The notes under the pieces: model-generated
The model's database searches: none
What the model saw: the letters and a program-made list of their open reading frames with translations, nothing else
Told to the model about the DNA's origin: nothing
NCBI GenBank assembly: GCA_026874595.1
Contig: CM049308.1
Location: 53,955,624-54,019,623 of the forward strand
DNA from: Sipunculus nudus
Lineage: Eukaryota; Annelida; Sipuncula; Golfingiida; Sipunculidae
Reading direction: 5' to 3'
Length of the DNA: 64,000 nt
Program-made: the position numbers and the translations under genes
Part shown: in pieces, positions 1 through 11,193 of the stretch
Numbering within the stretch: position 1 is the stretch's first letter
Layout: every line of letters starts with the position of its first letter

Positions 1-1
1 A

Positions 2-396
2 ACATGTACCACTGCTGCCAGACTTGGGCAACAGATTTACAAAATCAAACTGAACATGCTCGAACTTCAAGCATTCATCAGATGCGAAGAAACCTATCGC
101 TGCCTGCTCTAAACTCTCACTAGGACAACAAGGTGTTACATCCCCGATTAACTGTCTGCCTTCAAAAGTAGAAGGCCCAGGAATTGTACCCACCTTGTAT
201 TCACATGACACAGTTAATACAACCTCACCTGCCAAACCAGGAATATCCTATCTCTCCGGCAGGTATCAAGTTCTTCCCCCGATAGATACAGATAAATCAT
301 GTTCCGTGCATATTTCCTTAGATCCACCTCTAATGACTGAAACAATGGGATCACAGTCCAGGGATTCAGTGCAGGGTTCAACGCTAAACCACCATC
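2..396 (-). pseudogene. Protein-like minus-strand stretch at the window edge, frame broken
   Basis: From 247 down to the left edge one minus-strand frame is open for 82 codons without a stop (starts DIPGLAGEVVLTVSCEYK, cysteine-bearing, extracellular-looking). An in-frame TAG lies just upstream (248-250). A second frame, about 396 down to 266, reads CDPIVSVIRGGSKEICTEHD and ends at TGA (266-268). No splice pair reconciles the frames, so decay is likely. The P-I-V-x-V-I-R-G-G-S pattern is loosely like the REJ region of polycystin-like receptors; this is a weak guess. Confidence 0.25.
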
Positions 397-689
397 TTTC
401 CAGTGGGAATAACGATCACAAAAATCATTCACCCTTGTTGCCTTGTCCTCCGCTCGGAGCGCCACCTATTGGAAGGTTGCGAAGCCGTATGAGAAAATGC
501 GCACCACAATAAGCGGCAACCAACAGTGTAGTAAGACGCACTAGTACCTTTTACTTTGCAGAGACATGATATGTCGTCGGCGTAAAAAAAAAAAAACCTT
601 GAGTTTGCCAAAGCCAAGGAAATACTCAAATTTAGACGTGTTATGTTCTTGAGCTGTATGATAAATAATGGAGTGTGTCAAGTCATGGC

Positions 690-2470
690 ACAGCGGAGTA
701 AATCCTCGAGTTTGCCACGGCAATGTTAATCCTAGAGTTTACTATGGCAGTGTAAATCCTCGAGCTTGCCATGGCAGTGCAAATCCTCGAGTTTGCCATG
801 GCAGTGCAAATCCTCGAGTTTGCAAGGGGAAGTAAATCCTCGAGATTAAAACGGCATTGTTAATCTTCGAGTTTGCTATGGCATTGTTAATCCTCGGGTT
901 TACGTCGGCGGATTAGGCCCTAGAGTTCGCCATGGCAGTGTAAATCCTCGAGTTGGCCAGGGCAAAATAAATCTTTGAATTAGTCACAGCATTGTAAATC
1001 CTCAAGTTTGCCACGGCAATGTAAATCCTCGAGTTTTTCACGGCAGAGTAAATCCTTAAACTTGCCATGACAGTGCAAATCCTTGAGTTTGCCATGGCAG
1101 TACAAATCCTCGAATTTTCCCCCGCAGAGTATATCCTCGAGTTTGCCATGGCAGTGTAAACCTTACGTATGCCACGGCGGATAAGGCCCTAGAGTTGCCA
1201 TGGCAGTGTAAATCCTCGAGTTTGTCAGGGCGAAATAAATCCTCGAGTTTGCCACGGCAATGTAAATCATCGAGTTTGCCATGGCAGTAAAAATCCTCGA
1301 ATTTCCCCTCGCAGAGAAAATCTTCGAGTTTACCACGGGAAGAGTAAATCTTCGAGTTTGCATTTGCAGAGTTAATCCTGGAGGTTGCCACGGAATTGTA
1401 AATCCTCGTATTTGCCATGGCAGGGTAAATCCTTGAGACTGCAACGCATTGTAAATCCGCGTGATTGCTACTTCATTGTAAACTCTCGAGTCTGCCACGG
1501 CAATTAAATCCTCGAGTTTGCCACGGCTATACATATCGTCGAGTTCGCCACGGCAAAGTGAATCCTCGAGATTGCCACGGCAGGATAAATCCTCGAGATT
1601 GCCACGGCCATGTTAATCCGCGAGATTGCTACTTCTTTGTAAATCGTCGAGTTTGCCACGGCATTGTAAATCCTCGTATTTGCGACGACTGTGTGAATCG
1701 TCGAGTCAGCCACGACGGAGTATATCTTCGAGTTTGCCACGGCAGTGAAAAACCTCGAATTTAAAATTACAGAGTAAATCCTCGAGCTTGCTATGGCAGT
1801 GTTAATCCTCGAGTTTGCCACGGCAGGATAAATCCTCGAGATTGCCACGGCATTGTAAATCCGCCAGATTGCCACTTCATTGTTAATCCTCGAGTTTGCC
1901 ACTACAGAGTAAATCCTCGAGTTTGCTACGGCAGGATGAATGTTCGAGTTAGCCACGATAGGTTAATCGATTGCCACAACAGGATAAATCCTCGAGTTTG
2001 CCACGGCATGATAAATTCTCGAGTTTGCCATGGCATGACCATTTCTCGAGTTTGCCTCGGCATGATAAATTCTCGAGTTTGCCACGGCAGGATGAATTCT
2101 CGAGTTTGCCACGGCAGGATAAATTCTCAAGTTTGCCATGGCATGATCATTTCTCGAGTTTGCCACGGCATGATAAATTCTCGAGTTTGCCACGGCAGGA
2201 TAAATTCTCGAGTTTGCCACGGCAGGATGAATTCTCGAGTTTGCCACGGCAGGATAAATCCTCTAGTGTCTCATGGCAGGATAAATCCTTGAGTTGCTTC
2301 AGCAGGATAAATCCTCGAGTTTGCCACAGTAGGATAAATCCCCGAATATGCCACAGCAGGATAAAGACTCGAGTTTGCCATGACAGGATTAATTCTCGAG
2401 TTTGTCACGGCAGGATAAATTCTCGAGTTTGCCAGGGCAGGATAAATCCTCGAGTTTGCCTCGTGATGAA
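690..2470. repeat. 27-bp minisatellite, array 1 (about 65 units)
   Basis: Unit close to taaatcctcgagtttgccac plus ggcagga, with a recurring ctcgag and frequent ccatgg or ccacgg. Because 27 is a multiple of three, stop-free frames run through the array on both strands as a nine-residue repeat. These are not genes: every frame is equally open and the substitutions ignore codon position. The left half is more diverged and the right half (1960-2470) nearly homogeneous. Confidence 0.97.
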
Positions 2471-2536
2471 TCCCCGTTTTGCACAAGTATGATGAGTCAT
2501 TCATTTATTAGCATTTTGTAGTTGATGTGCTACATT

Positions 2537-2832
2537 TCGAATCCTTCAACATAACTTATAAGCCAATTTTTCTCGGCTGAGCACGAGTATCATATAACGT
2601 TCATGTCGTGTAGCCGTTAACTACTAACAGTGAATCCGGTCGAAAACAAACGAAAGAAGTTACCAATGCAAAATCTGAACGCCTTAACATTTCTTGAATT
2701 CTTGTCACTCAGAACTTTTTCAGTGTTTGGTACGATGGAGGTGGAATTTTCTATGGTTGTCCACCACATTGCTGAGCGAGTGAGGGGCTCAGTATACAAG
2801 TACAATTTTATAAAAATATAAAACTACCATCA
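2537..2832 (+). repeat. Dispersed module, copy 1
   Basis: Lies between the two minisatellite arrays. Shares with 3141-3482, in the same order and orientation: a ctgagcacgagtat-type segment, a tagccgt...actaac segment, a cttgtcactcagaact segment, and gatggaggtggaattttct followed by gtccaccacattgctgagcg and ggggctcagtatac. It has no coding content I recognise. Confidence 0.85.
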
Positions 2833-3115
2833 GTCAGAGTTTGCCATGAAAGAGTAAATTGTCGAGTTCGCCAGGGCAGTGTAAATCGTCGAGTTTGCCA
2901 CGGCAGAGTAAATTGTCGAGTTTGGCACGGCAGTATTAATCGTAGAGTTTGCCACGACAGAGTAAATCTCAGAGTTTGCCACGGCAGTGTAAATCGTTGA
3001 GTTTGCCACGGCAGAGTAAATTGTCGAGTTTCCACGACAGTGTTAATCGTAGTTTGCCACGGCAGTGTAAATCGTCGAGTTTGTCACGGCAGATTAAATC
3101 GTAGAGTTTGCCAAA
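2833..3115. repeat. 27-bp minisatellite, array 2 (about 10 units)
   Basis: Same 27-bp unit family as the first array but a different variant (agagtaaattgtcgagtttg plus ccacggc). It is separated from the first by a 360-bp spacer and followed by a diverged copy of that spacer. Confidence 0.95.
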
Positions 3116-3140
3116 GAGGTATTAATAGTCATACAGTAAT

Positions 3141-3482
3141 GGCAAATTCCTATACATAGATTATGAGCCCATCTTTCTGGGCTGAGAACGAATATCGGAT
3201 AAAGTTCAAGCCATATAGCCGTATAATACTAACGGACGAAATAAGTTACCAGAGCAAAAACTAAACACCAAAACAACCTCTGTCATGTATCACCAGTGTC
3301 TGGTGCATTCAGACCAGATAAGGGCATTTGATTATTTATATATCCGAGTTCGTGTCATTCAGAGCTGTTTTGGTCTTTAGGATGTTGGAGGTGGAATTTT
3401 CTACGGCTGTCCACCACAATGCTGAGCGAGAGAGGGGCTCAGTATACGGTCAAATCTTTAAAAAATATAAAACTACCAAATG
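3141..3482 (+). repeat. Dispersed module, copy 2
   Basis: Diverged direct copy of 2537-2832, with extra bases in the middle (about 3265-3340). It follows the second minisatellite array just as copy 1 follows the first. Degenerate relatives of its gtccaccac...gctgagcgag core recur at 4076-4110, 5100-5160 and 7428-7450. Confidence 0.85.
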
Positions 3483-4380
3483 GTCAAATACTCAATAAAA
3501 TATATATGTCTGCGCCCAGCAGACCGGTTAACAGTTGTAACTGTAGATGGATATACGAGCTGGGACTACTTGGGTCCGCTCTTCGTCAGATTTCTGGTGT
3601 CTGAAGACGGCATAGTAAGTTTATCTCTTTTATAAATGGAAGGTGCGCATATATTAGTATCTGACATAGACGCATGATGGCGTTTTATTATCAACCACTT
3701 CAACCGCTCTGCTTCCACACTGTGAGCCTGACATTGAATACGAATAACAACTACAATACCACTTATGTCTGCCATTCATATATATTTGCTCGAGTGTAAA
3801 ATCCATATAAAAATTGAAATAATATCATTCTTAATCACTCACAGTGTCAACACGGGTGGAAACCCACTGATACCTGTTCGAGCATTAGTTGGCTGGTCAT
3901 CATTCTCTCAACTACTGCCCTATCGGGGGCTCATATAAACAACCAAACACAAACCCTCTTATGCTAAACCGTTAGGCACGTGCATATCATTCCCAGTATT
4001 TTCTACATTTTTACCTGTATTCACTATATGTTCCCTGTATGGTTGCTGTGTGTTTTAGTATGATGGTCGAAACTATTAAGGGGCTGTCAACCAGAGTGCT
4101 GAGCGAGCGGGTGGGGAGACTTTGTGACGGGCGCGGGGGTGGGTGGGTGGTGGGGTGGGTGGTGGTGGTTGAACGAAGGATGTAGTTAACAGATACAGCC
4201 GAACACCATACCACCAAAAGGGTAGGCTTAAGCCAAAATATCTCCATCTGCACAAAAACAAAGTTATAAATAGAAATGGAGGTGTGGGCTTATTACAAAG
4301 TCTGAGAAAAGTAGCAGTAGTTTTGCCCCTCTCAGAAGCGGCAGTCCCCCCCCCCCCCACCCCCCTTACATAAGAGAGTC
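3483..4380. other. Repeat-derived intergenic sequence
   Basis: No gene. The segment 3740-3930 (cacttatgtctgccattc, then ctcgagtgtaaaatccat, then ccctatcggggg) matches 7120-7310 in the same order. The 4076-4110 stretch carries the gctgagcgag core again. There is a G/T-rich run at 4120-4175 and a C run at 4347-4360. Confidence 0.6.
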
Positions 4381-4389
4381 TATCGACTG

Positions 4390-5200
4390 TCCGTGTTGCA
4401 TGCTTTCTAGTGTCGAAAACCGGATTTTAAATCTCAATGAGGATGTCAATATGTTCGTCATTTTGACAACGGCTAGATGACCGAGGCTGTCACTTAAACC
4501 AGGCCTATCGTTAGATGTGTCGTTGTACTTTCTAACGACACCTACCATGTGCAAAAAAATAATTTAACATATTTATAAGCCCTCTGCAAGCTTGTTGGGT
4601 TTTCTGACAGTATACAAGCATATCTCCAACAGGTTATGTTGACGATAGCCAAAAATATGCACAGGAAATGTCTGGATACCATAAAGATAGGGATTTCCAC
4701 TTTGATTTGTGCGTTAACGTGTATTCTTATGTGTTTATTCTACACTTGTAACCTAATGATAAGATTACGGGATGTTTACAACGATATTGATGCAATGGAA
4801 TGGATGGCCATTGCAGCAAAGATTCCCCGTCACAACTCAATGTAGGCCTACCAGCCCAATGATATACATGCCTACTAATTAAGTCGTGTATTCAAGGCTA
4901 CCCATTGACGAAAGAGGTCATTATTAACCCATTATTCGCCATGTCGAAACCTGCGCGGAAAATCTCGATGACAAAGCAATTTATGTTTGACAATGCCTCA
5001 CCATTTCCAAGTACTGTGTCACTTTAATTGTTTCTTTTTCCTACCCATCATTCCTAGTCTGTTTCTTTTCTGCATTGTGATTATTGAAGATGGAAACTTG
5101 TCAACGGCTGTCCACCACGACGCTGAGCTGGGGGGGGGGGGGGAGGGGGGGCTCAGTGTACTCTCTTTTAGACAATTTTCTAAAGAATGCTGGGGTGGAC
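4390..5200 (+). repeat. Long divergent repeat, copy 1
   Basis: Shares ordered landmarks with 6240-7460: gctgtcacttaaa followed by cagnccnatcgttag, a gacgatagcca element, a ccactttg-tttgtg stretch, then a gactgtttac/gatgtttac and tattgatgca block, and the gtccaccac core. It is interrupted by a G-run at 5129-5150. Non-coding; probably the remains of one element family. Confidence 0.65.
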
Positions 5201-6239
5201 GATGAAGAGTGATAAAAGATACAGAAGATGTCATACAAGGGAGTCACCTCTGAGTTCATGTGGTCGTCTGTGTTTCTTTACAGTGGTTGACAAGGCGATA
5301 GGTCATTGTCACGTAGGGCGCAATTTGGTGGGGGTGGGGGCACTTTTTCGTCAAGGGAGAAAATACCATGTGTGAAAGGAGACCTTTATACCAGATCTAG
5401 TTTTCTTGCGCTTGATACCTTGTTAAAAAAAAAAATTGTCAGGAAAAAGGGTCATATAAGAACTTAGTTTTAAATTTGTTCAAAATATGCCCAAACTTCA
5501 TGTTATATAGGAAAGTTTTAATACCGAAAACATCAAGGGCAGATCCATGACTTTCTGAAGAAAAAAACCGTTTTTACCAAAGGACTCTAACAATGAAAAG
5601 AGTGAGCCCTCATATCCCCCTGGATCTGCCCCCTGAATTCAGTGTATCCCCGACTTGTGCATCGTTACCGCTATGTGTGATTTCTGACTTACCTTGCTTA
5701 CTTAGAAATAAACTGTAGGTAATTCTTATTGTGAAAAGTTCTTATAATTCCTCTGGGACGAATGTATGAGCTTTTTCAAATACACGCTGTTAATATACAC
5801 AGCAATGTTGGCAAACGAAAAAAAAGAAAGAGTAGCCTTTATCGGTTGCTGCATTTGTGCGGAAGTGTAAAGGTCACTTGTTGCAAAACGCCTTTTGTTA
5901 AACTTTGGTTCGGCTGACTTAACGTCAGGTGTGTTTGTTGAATGTGTTTGGGTTATTTTGTTTGCCCAAACATGTTATAAACACTTAGATATAAACAAAA
6001 GCCTGTGTGCCGTGAGATCGGGGTTTTCTGGCCTGTTTTAATAAAAACTTCAAGGGATTATCCTTACTTACGGGACGTCAGATATCGGAACAGGCCCCAT
6101 TAATCTGCCTGTCAGTTTCACATATGATTGCATGATAGCGCCATTTCCGACCTCTGCCAATAGAGAGGTTCCGATCAGCGTCAGGGTGCCATTACATTTT
6201 GTATGGAGGGCCGCACTATAAGGCTGTATGGGAATACAA
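5200..6239. other. Intergenic, no gene seen
   Basis: AT-rich sequence with poly-A and poly-T runs and a small inverted-repeat element at 5534-5635. Neither strand holds a convincing frame. Confidence 0.5.
5534..5635. mobile_element. 102-bp inverted-repeat element (gcagatcc ends)
   Basis: The left end caagggcagatccatgac (5534-5551) and right end ccctggatctgccccctg (5618-5635) are imperfect inverted repeats of one another. Too short to code for anything. It looks like a miniature DNA transposon. Confidence 0.6.
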
Positions 6240-6314
6240 ATATTTTCGTCACTTTTGATACCGCGTCATGACCTACAGGTACGCTGTCACTTAAAATAAA
6301 CCAGACCAATCGTT

Positions 6315-6585
6315 AGGCCAAAACAAGGTATGGTTCTCAGGCACTTTTTTAAGAAATCAGTGCGGGTGGGCAATTTTTTTTTTACCTTTTTTTGTATGTT
6401 TCGACAAAAATGTCATATGATCAGTGAAAAGCATGAAAATAAACATCTTGTTTGGCTAAACAGGTAAAAGCACTACATAACAAAGGACTACTAGTAAAAA
6501 TTGTATTATTTTATCTTTTTGTAAGATGAAAATCAAAATGACAATGTTTGATGCGGGATATGTTTTTGCACCTTCTGACCAAACT
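6315..6585 (+). mobile_element. Copy of the aggccaaaa...aggcac element
   Basis: Begins aggccaaaacaaggtatgg then ttctcaggcac and matches, over most of its length, the reverse complement of 33876-34229. Shared blocks include aaaagcatgaaaataa/gataataac, gtaaaagcactacata and ttgatgcggg. Non-autonomous, with no frame. Confidence 0.75.
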
Positions 6586-6597
6586 AACATGCGCGAG

Positions 6598-6760
6598 AAA
6601 ATTCCGTTTTATCTCGGTGCATTTTTAAATCCCCTTGCAAGTTTGTTGAATTCTGATCGCATGGACACAAACGCATGAAAAATTCCGTTTTATCAAGGTG
6701 TATTATTAAATTCCCCTGCAAGTTTGTTGAATTCCTGATCGCATGGAGACAAACGTGTTC
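6598..6760 (+). repeat. 81-bp tandem duplication
   Basis: Two adjacent copies with aattccgttttatc starting at 6600 and 6681, each followed by ccttgcaagtttgttgaatt-like sequence and a tgatcgcatgga-acaaacg end. The ctgcaagcttgttgg at 4587 is a degenerate relative. Confidence 0.85.
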
Positions 6761-7602
6761 CGCACGGGTCAATGGACGATAGCCAACTGGTACGCCATAT
6801 AGCAATTGACCTGTTAATTACCACAGAGATGGATTTACACTTTGCTTTGTGATTTCACACGTATTCCGTTTTATTAATTCATCACTCGTAGCCTGATGTC
6901 TACATTACCGACTGTTTACCATGGTATTAATGCAGTAGGATGGGTTACTGTTATAGTGCATTCTCGCGGATCACTTGTCTCACGACACTGATACAGGCTT
7001 ATACAAGCCTACTGTGTCGTGCATTCACGGCCAGCTGTATGCTGGCCTATATTTTCAAGCATTCATATTACTTTGCTTGCGACCTTTATAAGCCTTACAC
7101 GCAAGGCGCAAAACAAACACAGTTCCACTTATTGTCTGTCTCTTATGTATCTATTGGTTAGATATTTTGCTCTAGTGTAAAATCAATATTAAATTCGAAA
7201 AATGGCGACCCCTATAGGACACCGCTTTTCAAGCGGGGCCCTGATAACCTCATTTGGGGTGGGATGCGCATCTGTTCTCTCTAGCGCCGCCTATCGGTAG
7301 GTAGGAAAAACAATCGCTGGTGGAATTGTTGTCTCCCAAGGTGTATTTTCTTGTTCGCTCTCATGCCTTCCTTGTTTTCACACTTAATATCCCCGCCTGA
7401 TTTCTTGTTATGTGTGAAGATTTAAATGCTTGTCCACCACCAATTTGTCAGCGAATGTCGGGCTGATGATGTCTGCTTTATTCACATACAAAACAGTCCG
7501 AGGAAAGACAGACGAAGTGCTACCCAACCCCCAATTCGCATCAATTTACGCATCATTGTTGCTATTTACATACGTTTCTATCGGAAATGGCATTTATCAG
7601 TA

Positions 7603-7603
<1 letters not shown>

Positions 7604-7688
<85 letters not shown>
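7604..7688. repeat. (CA)n(TA)n compound microsatellite
   Basis: About 24 CA units (7604-7652) followed directly by about 18 TA units (7653-7688). The open frames through it are artefacts. Confidence 0.98.
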
Positions 7689-7690
<2 letters not shown>

Positions 7691-7713
7691 CTAGATGTGT
7701 CGGAACGACACGA

Positions 7714-8165
7714 ATGCCCCCGCCCTGGGGAAATTAGAAACATTTGTTAAATTTTGTAAATTTTTTTAAGTGCAGGAGGTGTCGTATGGTCAAAAGTACA
7801 AAATGCAACAAGGGCAAAATGCAAACTCGATCTGTAATGGGTCATTATCAAGCAACACACCAAAAATCAGGCCAGTATCTGCAGGCATTGTGAAAAAAAG
7901 TCCATACATATGCATTTTTCATAAAAATTTCTGTCTTTCATGAAATTTTCTATGTTCAGGATCTGTCATATGGTCAAAAATAGGTCAACTGGGACGAAAC
8001 GCGAACTCGATCTGTAACTGGTCAACATCTGCCCACACACCGAAAATCAGGCCAATATCTGCAGGTATTGCGAAAAAAAGTCCGTACAACTGTTTGATTT
8101 CGAAAATGACGGAATGACGGAAATGGGTAAAACTATATGCCCCGGCCACTTTGTGGCGGGGGCAT
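7714..8165. mobile_element. 452-bp element with atgcccccgcc inverted ends
   Basis: Bounded by atgcccccgcc (7714-7724) and its exact reverse complement ggcgggggcat (8155-8165). Inside is a direct duplication with period 184 bp: caggaggtgtcgtatggtca at 7773 and caggatctgtcatatggtca at 7957, each followed by aactcgatctgtaa, then aaaatcaggcca and gcgaaaaaaagtcc-like blocks. The right end also folds on itself (tatgccccggcc...ggcgggggcata). Confidence 0.75.
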
Positions 8166-11007
8166 AAAAATTCCATAGTATTGCATAATCAAGGCAGGTT
8201 TCTTTGGATGCTTTAAAATAAACAAAGGCTCTAACACATAATTGTCTAACTAAGCACTGGAATGAAGTCTCTGATTATCTGATATAAAGGATGCAAAGTA
8301 AAAGTTATAATTATAGATTTAGTTAATTAGTCTCTTCTGCGTGGTGAGTTGTTAACAAGGTTGTTATGAAAAAGACTTTTTTTCGTCTTCACAATATGAA
8401 AACCGCCAGTTTACTGCCTGTAGTTATCTTTTTTTCTGATAACATTCCGGAAACAATTATACTTACAGTAAGAGCGACAAAACAATGACTTCATTGGCGC
8501 CATCTTGCTATATCTGCTGTGCTACATTTCTTCTCTCATCGAAAATAGCTGTCATTGAGCTAATTCAATAAATAGTCTTATTGTAATTTTTTTATTCAGT
8601 TTGGGCTTTCGCGCAGTAAAAGTAAAGAGTACCTTCAAAGTAACCATGAACACTGCCGCATTGTGTTTGTGATGCTATTTTTTTCTAATGGTCTGTAAAC
8701 CCTGATGATAAAACGCTTCTATTTTATCCTAATTTTATTCACATACAAATATCTTACCTTAAATGCGTAAAACATCAATATATGGCCACATCAGAAACCG
8801 AAAATGATGGATATCATTTGAGCGACTAAAGATTACAAGTTTGCTCATGGGACATCGACTTTGTTCAACCACAGATATAAAAAACAGAAGCCCGACATAA
8901 ATTATTCCAACTTTTTTTTTTTATTTTGCAGGCAAATACAATTCATGTGAAGTCAAAGTGAGGTTACATGCATATAATCGTAAGTGAGTATGATTACTGG
9001 TAATTGAATGTGAAAATGCAACGGTGTGACCCTTTCAAATATGGAGATGAATTGTACAATATGTATAGTTGCATATCTTGTAACATATATGTATACCAGC
9101 GAATGTATGTACAATGAATGCAAGTTCACGAAGACACATTCACACCAGGCATCATGATATAATAGATAAAAAAAAAACTTGCGTAGTATAAGCCTTTATC
9201 CTATCCAATCACTTAACTCAATATTTGCCTCAAATATGTCATAGAAAAAAATGAAATGTTTTACAGACTGTGTGTAAAAAATGATGCCGCTCCGTGGTCT
9301 CTCGGTCGAGAAAGAATAGGCAACATTTGCAAAACTTAAGGAAAAACGCAAAAATCTGCTTAAGTTCTTAAAGAAATGTTCGAATGCAATACACCTTGAT
9401 TTATAAGGGAAAGAGACAAGGGCACAAATAGCAACATTACCAAATACATCGTACTCATTCAAAAAAGAAAAAAAAATCAGCGAAAAATATGTGCGGCGAT
9501 GCCGTACAACAGTTTACTTCTTAGTTTGGCCTAATATGTATTTCCTAAAATGTTGTCCATTGAGCTGAATGGATATTTAAAGCATGGCGCTGAACACACA
9601 GACAGTGTGAAAGTTCGGAAGGTCATTGATGTTTTATATTACCAATTTGATATAAAATGTTCAAAATTAATCAATTTTTAATTTGTGTGATTCGTCATAT
9701 TACAGAGAAAAGTAACATTGTGTATAATTCAGATTAGCTTTATAACATAGTTACCGTGATGCCTGCTGCAAATGTGTGCATTAAATAAATTGTGCATTAT
9801 GGAACAATACACTAGTGCAGATAATTATTGCATAATGACTGATATCTTCCAAACAAGACATCCAAATATCACAACCAGTGCACTTTCTGTGTACCGTACG
9901 TATACCAGTCTAAATAAAAACACCCACATCCGGGGAAAAAAAAATCTAAATCAGAACCGGAAGTGGATTGACATATCACCACATATTCAGCATAATGAGA
10001 GGTGAGCCACTTTCGAGTTACTGGAAGCCTGGTTTTGCAGAGAGAAATTTGCAGGATTATTATCAGGCTGCATAGTTTAATATAAAAGGAGATCCACAAC
10101 CCAAAATAATTTGCATGTATAATGCAAGCTTCAAAGGCAAATCGAACCACTCCACTTCAAATAAAGTTAGATCACACTGAATAACTGCGTTGTCTTGCAT
10201 GAGGAGAAAATAAAATGAAAAATTCTAAGTTCCTACAAGCAGGAGTCCCGGATGCATTAAACGTCATACAATCAACTCGCACCTCCTGCAGCCAACTTAA
10301 CTGTGTACCAACGGTATCTAGGCCAAAAGATTATACAGCTTCGCAAAACTTTTCATTCTTAAGTTTATCTTCAGATCCGGGTGAAATGACTGTTTCATTG
10401 AGGTTTACCCTAGTATACGTCGCTAAAGATTAATATAAGTTTGGAAACGGAAATCTAAATTCTATGAAATTAAGCCAAATGCGGGCGTATAGGCAAGAAC
10501 ATCCAAACTCGTTTAGCTTCCATGAAAAGTTTCGAAATGGCAAAATTTATAAAACATGACGGTCAAAATGTTTGAATGACGAACCTGCCTGCAAATAGAT
10601 CACAGAGTGGCATTATGGGAAGGCTGAAGTGCGTTGTGGGGAAAAACAGTCTCTCGCGGAAGGCTTCATTGTATAACTTATGGCAGCAAGGTACCTGTTT
10701 GCATAGCCTACGGAAAATAAAGAAATCTTTTTGGCCTTGTTGTGTCTAAATCAAAGGTAACGCCTATATATGCAAACACCTTCAACTTATACAAAGTCTA
10801 AATGTATGATCAAGTAAAAGATAAATGCATATAATAATACAGCTTCTAAAAAGGCGCTTTACAATCTCTTGAGCCAGTGATATTTGAAACAAAAATCTTT
10901 ACATACATTTGTCGATGCAATGTTTAAATTTTCCTTTGACTTCCGGTTTAACATTAAAGTTTCCTTTTCCATATGGCTTATTCAGGTACATTCTATCAGA
11001 AAATATA
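8166..11007. other. Gene-poor AT-rich intergenic sequence
   Basis: Both strands hold only short chance frames with no domain, splice logic or biased composition. No repeat recognised beyond poly-T and poly-A runs. Confidence 0.5.
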
Positions 11008-11193
11008 TACAGGGCTCCCACGTGTTAAAATTCCTTGACAAGCTGAATGAATATTCACGGCCTCGAAAATGCATAAATTTAACTAATTTTGAAAGTTTTC
11101 TTCGAAATACACCCTTGAAAATTCAAATATATGGCCTTGCACACTCTTGGAATTCCCTCGAAAAGGAACTAAAAAAATTGTGGGAACCCCGTA
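11008..11193. mobile_element. 186-bp inverted-repeat element (cagggctcccac ends)
   Basis: Left end tacagggctcccacg (11008-11022) and right end tgtgggaaccccgta (11179-11193) are complementary with three mismatches. The interior is built from ttccttga, attttgaaa and cccttgaaaattcaa-type phrases on one strand, giving a false 104-codon frame. It resembles widespread hAT-like miniature elements. Confidence 0.65.

Larger units (their letters stand above)
6240..7460 (+). repeat. Long divergent repeat, copy 2
   Basis: Second, longer copy of the family at 4390-5200, with its own insertions: a ggccaaaa-bounded element at 6315-6585 and an 81-bp tandem duplication at 6598-6760. The 6760-7000 and 7100-7450 parts align in order with 4640-4860 and with 3740-4110. 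Confidence 0.65.

Noticed and set aside
1504-2492. Long plus- and minus-strand frames with a nine-residue repeat (CHGRINSRV type)
   Set aside because: They arise because the 27-bp minisatellite is a multiple of three. Several frames are open at once on both strands, with no start, splice or domain logic.
7426-7737. Frames with His-Thr and Ile-Tyr repeats
   Set aside because: Translation of the (CA)n(TA)n microsatellite.
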